NCBI GenBank assembly: GCA_937124505.1
Contig: CAKZKV010000267.1
Coordinates: 1 to 7,073, forward strand
Source of the DNA: an uncultured Alphaproteobacteria bacterium
Lineage (GTDB): Bacteria > Pseudomonadota > Alphaproteobacteria > Micavibrionales > Micavibrionaceae
DNA length: 7,073 nt
Direction: 5' to 3'
Each line of letters opens with the position of its first letter. The first letter of the stretch is position 1. Of the stretch, positions 6,140-7,073 are shown piece after piece. The notes below the pieces were generated by a model. That model saw only the letters and a list, made by a program, of their open reading frames with translations. It was not told the DNA's origin and did not search any database. A program made the position numbers and the translations under genes.

Positions 6140-6168
6140 GTCATCCTGAACTTGTTTCAGGATCTTAA
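6140..6168. repeat. Palindromic intergenic repeat, copy 1
   Basis: A 29-base unit with a perfect 8-bp stem (ATCCTGAA / TTCAGGAT) around the loop CTTGT, flanked by GTC and CTTAA. It belongs to the CCTGAACTTGTTTCAGG type of dispersed repeat I know from many alphaproteobacterial genomes, where its translation appears in spurious ORFs as HPELVSGS. No function is assigned. Confidence 0.8.
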
Positions 6169-6176
6169 AAAGAACC

Positions 6177-6205
6177 TTAAGATTCCGAAACAAGTTCGGA
6201 ATGAC
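6177..6205. repeat. Palindromic intergenic repeat, copy 2, inverted
   Basis: On the minus strand this unit matches copy 1 at 25 of 29 positions. Its own 8-bp stem is ATTCCGAA / TTCGGAAT with the same CTTGT loop. The four differences from copy 1 fall in two base pairs of the stem and are compensatory. With an 8-nt spacer (6169-6176), the pair could also fold into one long hairpin spanning 6140-6205 with four non-Watson-Crick pairs. Confidence 0.8.
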
Positions 6206-6258
6206 GTCTGCGAAGTTTTTTATAGAACCTTCTAATCCCTAGAATATAACGCAAAGAC

Positions 6259-6263
6259 AGGAA
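6259..6263 (+). promoter_or_regulatory. Shine-Dalgarno site of grxC
   Basis: AGGAA lies 6 nt before the ATG at 6270 and supports that start. Further upstream, TATAAC (6245-6250) could be part of a promoter but has no convincing -35, so it is not called separately. Confidence 0.6.
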
Positions 6264-6269
6264 AAGCCC

Positions 6270-6533
6270 ATGCCCAAAATTGAAATTTATAGCGGTCCTC
6301 ATTGTCCGTATTGTGTTCGTGCGAAGGGGCTGCTGGACCGCAAGAGGGCTGAATATACGGAATATGATATCAGTAAAAATGAGGAGACGTTCGTCAAAAT
6401 GTTGCAGCGAACGGGCGGACGGAAATCCATTCCCCAAATTTTTATAGACGATCAATTGATTGGGGGATGTGATGACCTTCATGCGCTGGACAGGGACGGG
6501 AAGCTTGATCTTCTGCTTGGAAAGGAAAAATAA
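6270..6533 (+). CDS. grxC: Glutaredoxin 3
   Basis: 87 residues, the full length of bacterial GrxC. The thioredoxin fold starts PKIEIYSGPHCPYC with the dithiol active site C12-P-Y-C15. The cis-proline loop is SIPQIFID (53-60), where TVPQIFI is more common, and the glutathione-binding GGCDDL is at 65-70. The protein is cytoplasmic and reduces disulfides and glutathione mixed disulfides with electrons from glutathione and glutathione reductase; it can also serve ribonucleotide reductase. It lies 3 nt before the carbon-nitrogen hydrolase gene, whose ribosome binding site is in the last grxC codons, so the two are an operon. The grxC-nitrilase order is, as far as I recall, common in alphaproteobacteria. 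Confidence 0.95.
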   Translation: MPKIEIYSGPHCPYCVRAKGLLDRKRAEYTEYDISKNEETFVKMLQRTGGRKSIPQIFIDDQLIGGCDDLHALDRDGKLDLLLGKEK

Positions 6534-6536
6534 GAT

Positions 6537-7073
6537 ATGAAAGTTGCTGTACTGCAAATGACCTCCGGGCCGGACATGGAGGAGAATTTTGAACAAGTGA
6601 GCCGTCTGGCAAGAGAGGCCGCCGGGAAGGGCGCAACCTTTATTGCCACGCCGGAAGTGACGGATCAGGTGATTGCCAAACGGGCGGAGAAAATTGCCCA
6701 GCATTTTACCCCTGAGGATCATCCCGGCATGACGTACTTTGCAGAACTGGCAAAAGAACTGGGTGTCTGGCTCCTGATCGGGTCGATGTGCATGCGGGTG
6801 AGTGAGGACAAGCTGGCGAACCGCTCGGTTTTGTTTACGCCGCAAGGCAACGTCAAAGCCACATACGATAAAATTCACCTGTTTGATGTGGATTTGCCAA
6901 ACGGCGAAACATACAGGGAAAGCGACAGTTTCCAGGCCGGGACAGAAAGCGTTTTAACAGAGGTAGGCGGGCATAAGCTGGGCATGACGATTTGTTATGA
7001 TATGCGTTTTCCCCATATTTACCGTGATCTGGGCAAGGCCGGGGCTGATATTATCACTGTTCCCGCCGCCTTT
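6537..7073 (+). CDS. Carbon-nitrogen hydrolase (nitrilase superfamily, Nit1/Nit2-like), 3' truncated by the window
   Basis: 179 codons are visible, starting MKVAVLQMTSG and open to the right edge; the family is usually about 270-290 residues. All three catalytic residues can be placed: Glu40 in ATPEVTD, Lys112 in YDKIHLFDVD and Cys153 in MTICYDMRFP. The second conserved Glu is probably E124 in NGETYRESD. The HLFDVD...YRESD..QAG block is the form seen in the Nit branch, whose members include omega-amidase (Nit2) and deaminated-glutathione amidase (Nit1/YbeM). Which reaction applies is not decided by sequence; placement directly behind grxC makes the glutathione-repair reaction attractive. AAGGA at 6522-6526 lies 10 nt before the ATG, within grxC. 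Cytoplasmic. Confidence 0.92.
   Translation, partial: MKVAVLQMTSGPDMEENFEQVSRLAREAAGKGATFIATPEVTDQVIAKRAEKIAQHFTPEDHPGMTYFAELAKELGVWLLIGSMCMRVSEDKLANRSVLFTPQGNVKATYDKIHLFDVDLPNGETYRESDSFQAGTESVLTEVGGHKLGMTICYDMRFPHIYRDLGKAGADIITVPAAF

Noticed and set aside
5818..6168. A plus-strand frame ending HPELVSGS
   Set aside because: It is antisense to the UbiH-like gene and its ending is repeat copy 1 read in frame, a common spurious annotation.
6140..6205. Repeat pair read as an intrinsic terminator
   Set aside because: It lies upstream of both flanking genes, which diverge, and no T-run follows the hairpin on either strand.
6177..6878. A 233-codon minus-strand open frame antisense to grxC and the hydrolase
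   Set aside because: Both sense genes have intact catalytic motifs; the antisense frame begins in the hydrolase and ends in the repeat, where its ELVSES tail is only the translated palindrome.

Overview
The window looks like chromosomal DNA from an alphaproteobacterium of moderate GC. The basis is a ComF-type phosphoribosyltransferase, an NDUFAF5-like methyltransferase-fold protein, a UbiH-type hydroxylase with the AEAAH/PIGAQGLN signature I associate with alphaproteobacteria, glutaredoxin 3 followed by a nitrilase-superfamily gene, and intergenic CCTGAACTTGTTTCAGG palindromes. The genus cannot be fixed from sequence alone. There are no RNA genes, CRISPR arrays, transposases or phage genes.

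Left block (1-4067, minus strand): a tight three-gene operon. It is read from a 1009-residue protein of unknown function into an NDUFAF5-like protein (TTG start two bases after the upstream stop) and then into gloB (ATGA overlap), which runs off the left edge. The large protein is the unusual gene here. It has a charged N-terminal helix, a class I SAM methyltransferase domain, two regions that look like Nudix folds without the catalytic box, and a disordered, acidic C-terminal tail.

Centre (4068-6080): a 55-bp divergent promoter region with a near-palindrome carrying a TATAAT on each strand separates the operon from comF (plus). comF ends tail to tail with a UbiH/COQ6-family FAD monooxygenase (minus), and their stop codons interlock.

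Right block (6081-7073): a 189-bp divergent intergenic region holds two inverted copies of a small palindromic repeat. It is followed by grxC and a carbon-nitrogen hydrolase of the Nit1/Nit2 type, cut by the right edge, in a plus-strand operon.

Working together: three products touch glutathione chemistry (glyoxalase II, glutaredoxin and possibly deaminated-glutathione amidase). Two touch the respiratory chain (ubiquinone hydroxylation and complex I assembly, the latter by homology to human NDUFAF5). The 1009-residue protein has no assigned role; its place at the head of the operon suggests, but does not show, a link to these housekeeping functions.
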